Assembly: GCA_900557505.1 (NCBI GenBank) | Contig: USTC01000109.1 | Coordinates: 1-5,110 of the forward strand | Reading direction: 5' to 3' | DNA from: an uncultured Collinsella sp. | Lineage (GTDB): Bacteria; Actinomycetota; Coriobacteriia; Coriobacteriales; Coriobacteriaceae | DNA length: 5,110 nucleotides | Shown: in pieces, positions 4,534 through 5,110 of the stretch | Layout: each line of letters opens with the position of its first letter | Numbering within the stretch: position 1 is the stretch's first letter | Translations under genes and position numbers: made by a program | The notes under the pieces: generated by a model | What the model saw: the letters and a program-made list of their open reading frames with translations, nothing else | Told to the model about the DNA's origin: nothing | The model's database searches: none

Positions 4534-5110
4534 ATGTACATTTCCACACATCAGGCTCTGCTCGACTTTTGCCAACGCGCCCGCGAGTTCGACGCGATTG
4601 CCGTCGATACCGAGTTTTTGCGCGAGCGCACGTTCCACCCGCGCCTGTGCTTGGTCCAGATTGCCACCCCTGCCGAGAGCGTCGCGGTCGATCCTCTGGT
4701 GATCGACGACCTGTCGCCGCTCGCCGAGCTTATGGGCGATGAGAGCGTGACCAAGGTGTTTCACGCCTGCTCGCAGGATATGGAGGTTATGCTCCATACC
4801 GTGGGCGTGCTGCCGCGTCCTATTTTTGACACACAGGTCGCCGCCGCCTTTTTGGGCGAGCGCCAGCAGATTTCCTACGGCGCGCTCGTGCAGACGTTTT
4901 GCGGCGTTTCGTTGCCTAAGACCGAGTCGCTGACCGACTGGTCGCGCCGCCCGCTGACCGATAAACAAATCGAGTACGCGATTGATGACGTCAAGTACCT
5001 GATCGTCGCCTATACCGAGATGATGAGTCGCCTGCGCGAGCTGGGCCGGGTGGACTGGGTGCTCGATGAGTTGCGTCCGCTGGCCGACGAGTCACACTAC
5101 CGTGCCGACC
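4534..5110 (+). CDS. rnd: Ribonuclease D (3'-5' exoribonuclease), partial, runs off right edge
   Basis: The visible 192 codons begin MYISTHQALLDFC and contain the DEDDy exonuclease signature. Exo I is AVDTEFLRER with Asp25 and Glu27. Exo II is HACSQDMEVM with Asp82. Exo III is YAIDDVKYL with Tyr148 and Asp152. The strand LCLVQIAT (38-45), the FDTQVAA segment (98-104) and LTDWSRRPLT (133-142) also match ribonuclease D. The enzyme trims 3' ends of tRNA precursors and other structured RNAs using two metal ions. The C-terminal HRDC region would begin near or beyond the right edge. The ATG at 4534 aligns with the usual short N-terminus before the first strand. Its Shine-Dalgarno sequence is weak. 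An in-frame GTG at 4498 would add 12 residues and is less likely. No stop codon is reached, so the gene continues. It is divergent from the lipid kinase gene. Confidence 0.93.
   Translation, partial: MYISTHQALLDFCQRAREFDAIAVDTEFLRERTFHPRLCLVQIATPAESVAVDPLVIDDLSPLAELMGDESVTKVFHACSQDMEVMLHTVGVLPRPIFDTQVAAAFLGERQQISYGALVQTFCGVSLPKTESLTDWSRRPLTDKQIEYAIDDVKYLIVAYTEMMSRLRELGRVDWVLDELRPLADESHYRAD

Noticed and set aside
4492..4968. Minus-strand open frame opposite ribonuclease D
   Set aside because: The plus strand encodes the complete DEDDy motif set here, so the minus frame is a shadow.

Overview
The window looks like chromosomal DNA from a high-GC gut actinobacterium, most likely of the Coriobacteriia (Collinsella-like). 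This rests on gene content, strong G/C third positions and style, not on a search, so the genus is an inference. Six coding regions are supported: five on the minus strand and one, running off the right edge, on the plus strand.

Left part (1-1200, minus strand): a tryptophan-uptake transcription unit. Reading from right to left it has a promoter with a TATAGT -10 near 1172-1177, then a 22-residue leader peptide with three consecutive Trp codons (1113-1045). Next come an 11-bp intrinsic terminator hairpin (1008-978) and a six-helix ECF-type substrate-binding (S) component resembling TrpP (898-326). A 212-bp spacer with two strong inverted repeats follows, then the start of an ABC ATPase, probably the ECF energizing subunit, cut by the left edge. 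This is the layout of ribosome-mediated attenuation: low charged tRNA-Trp stalls the leader ribosome and lets transcription enter the transporter genes. An unusual addition is a perfect 18-bp inverted repeat that joins the stretch just after the Trp codons to a segment beyond the terminator.

Middle part (1305-3107, minus strand): a 600-residue secreted and membrane-anchored C69-family (PepD-type, Ntn-hydrolase) peptidase. It has a signal peptide ending exactly before the catalytic Cys, an acidic C-terminal linker and a terminal membrane helix. Its upstream region (3108-3338) is AT-rich. It carries short repeats phased at 21 bp and a palindrome, which suggests regulator binding.

Right part (3339-5110): a lipid-kinase-like gene (DAGK catalytic family, 4435-3518) is followed after 9 bp by an overlooked 30-residue single-helix membrane protein (3508-3416), and the unit ends at a clear intrinsic terminator. 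Divergent from the kinase is ribonuclease D (4534 to the right edge, plus strand). The two share a compact intergenic region in which overlapping -10 hexamers point in both directions.

The plus-strand reading frames opposite the minus-strand genes are low-complexity shadows and are not annotated.
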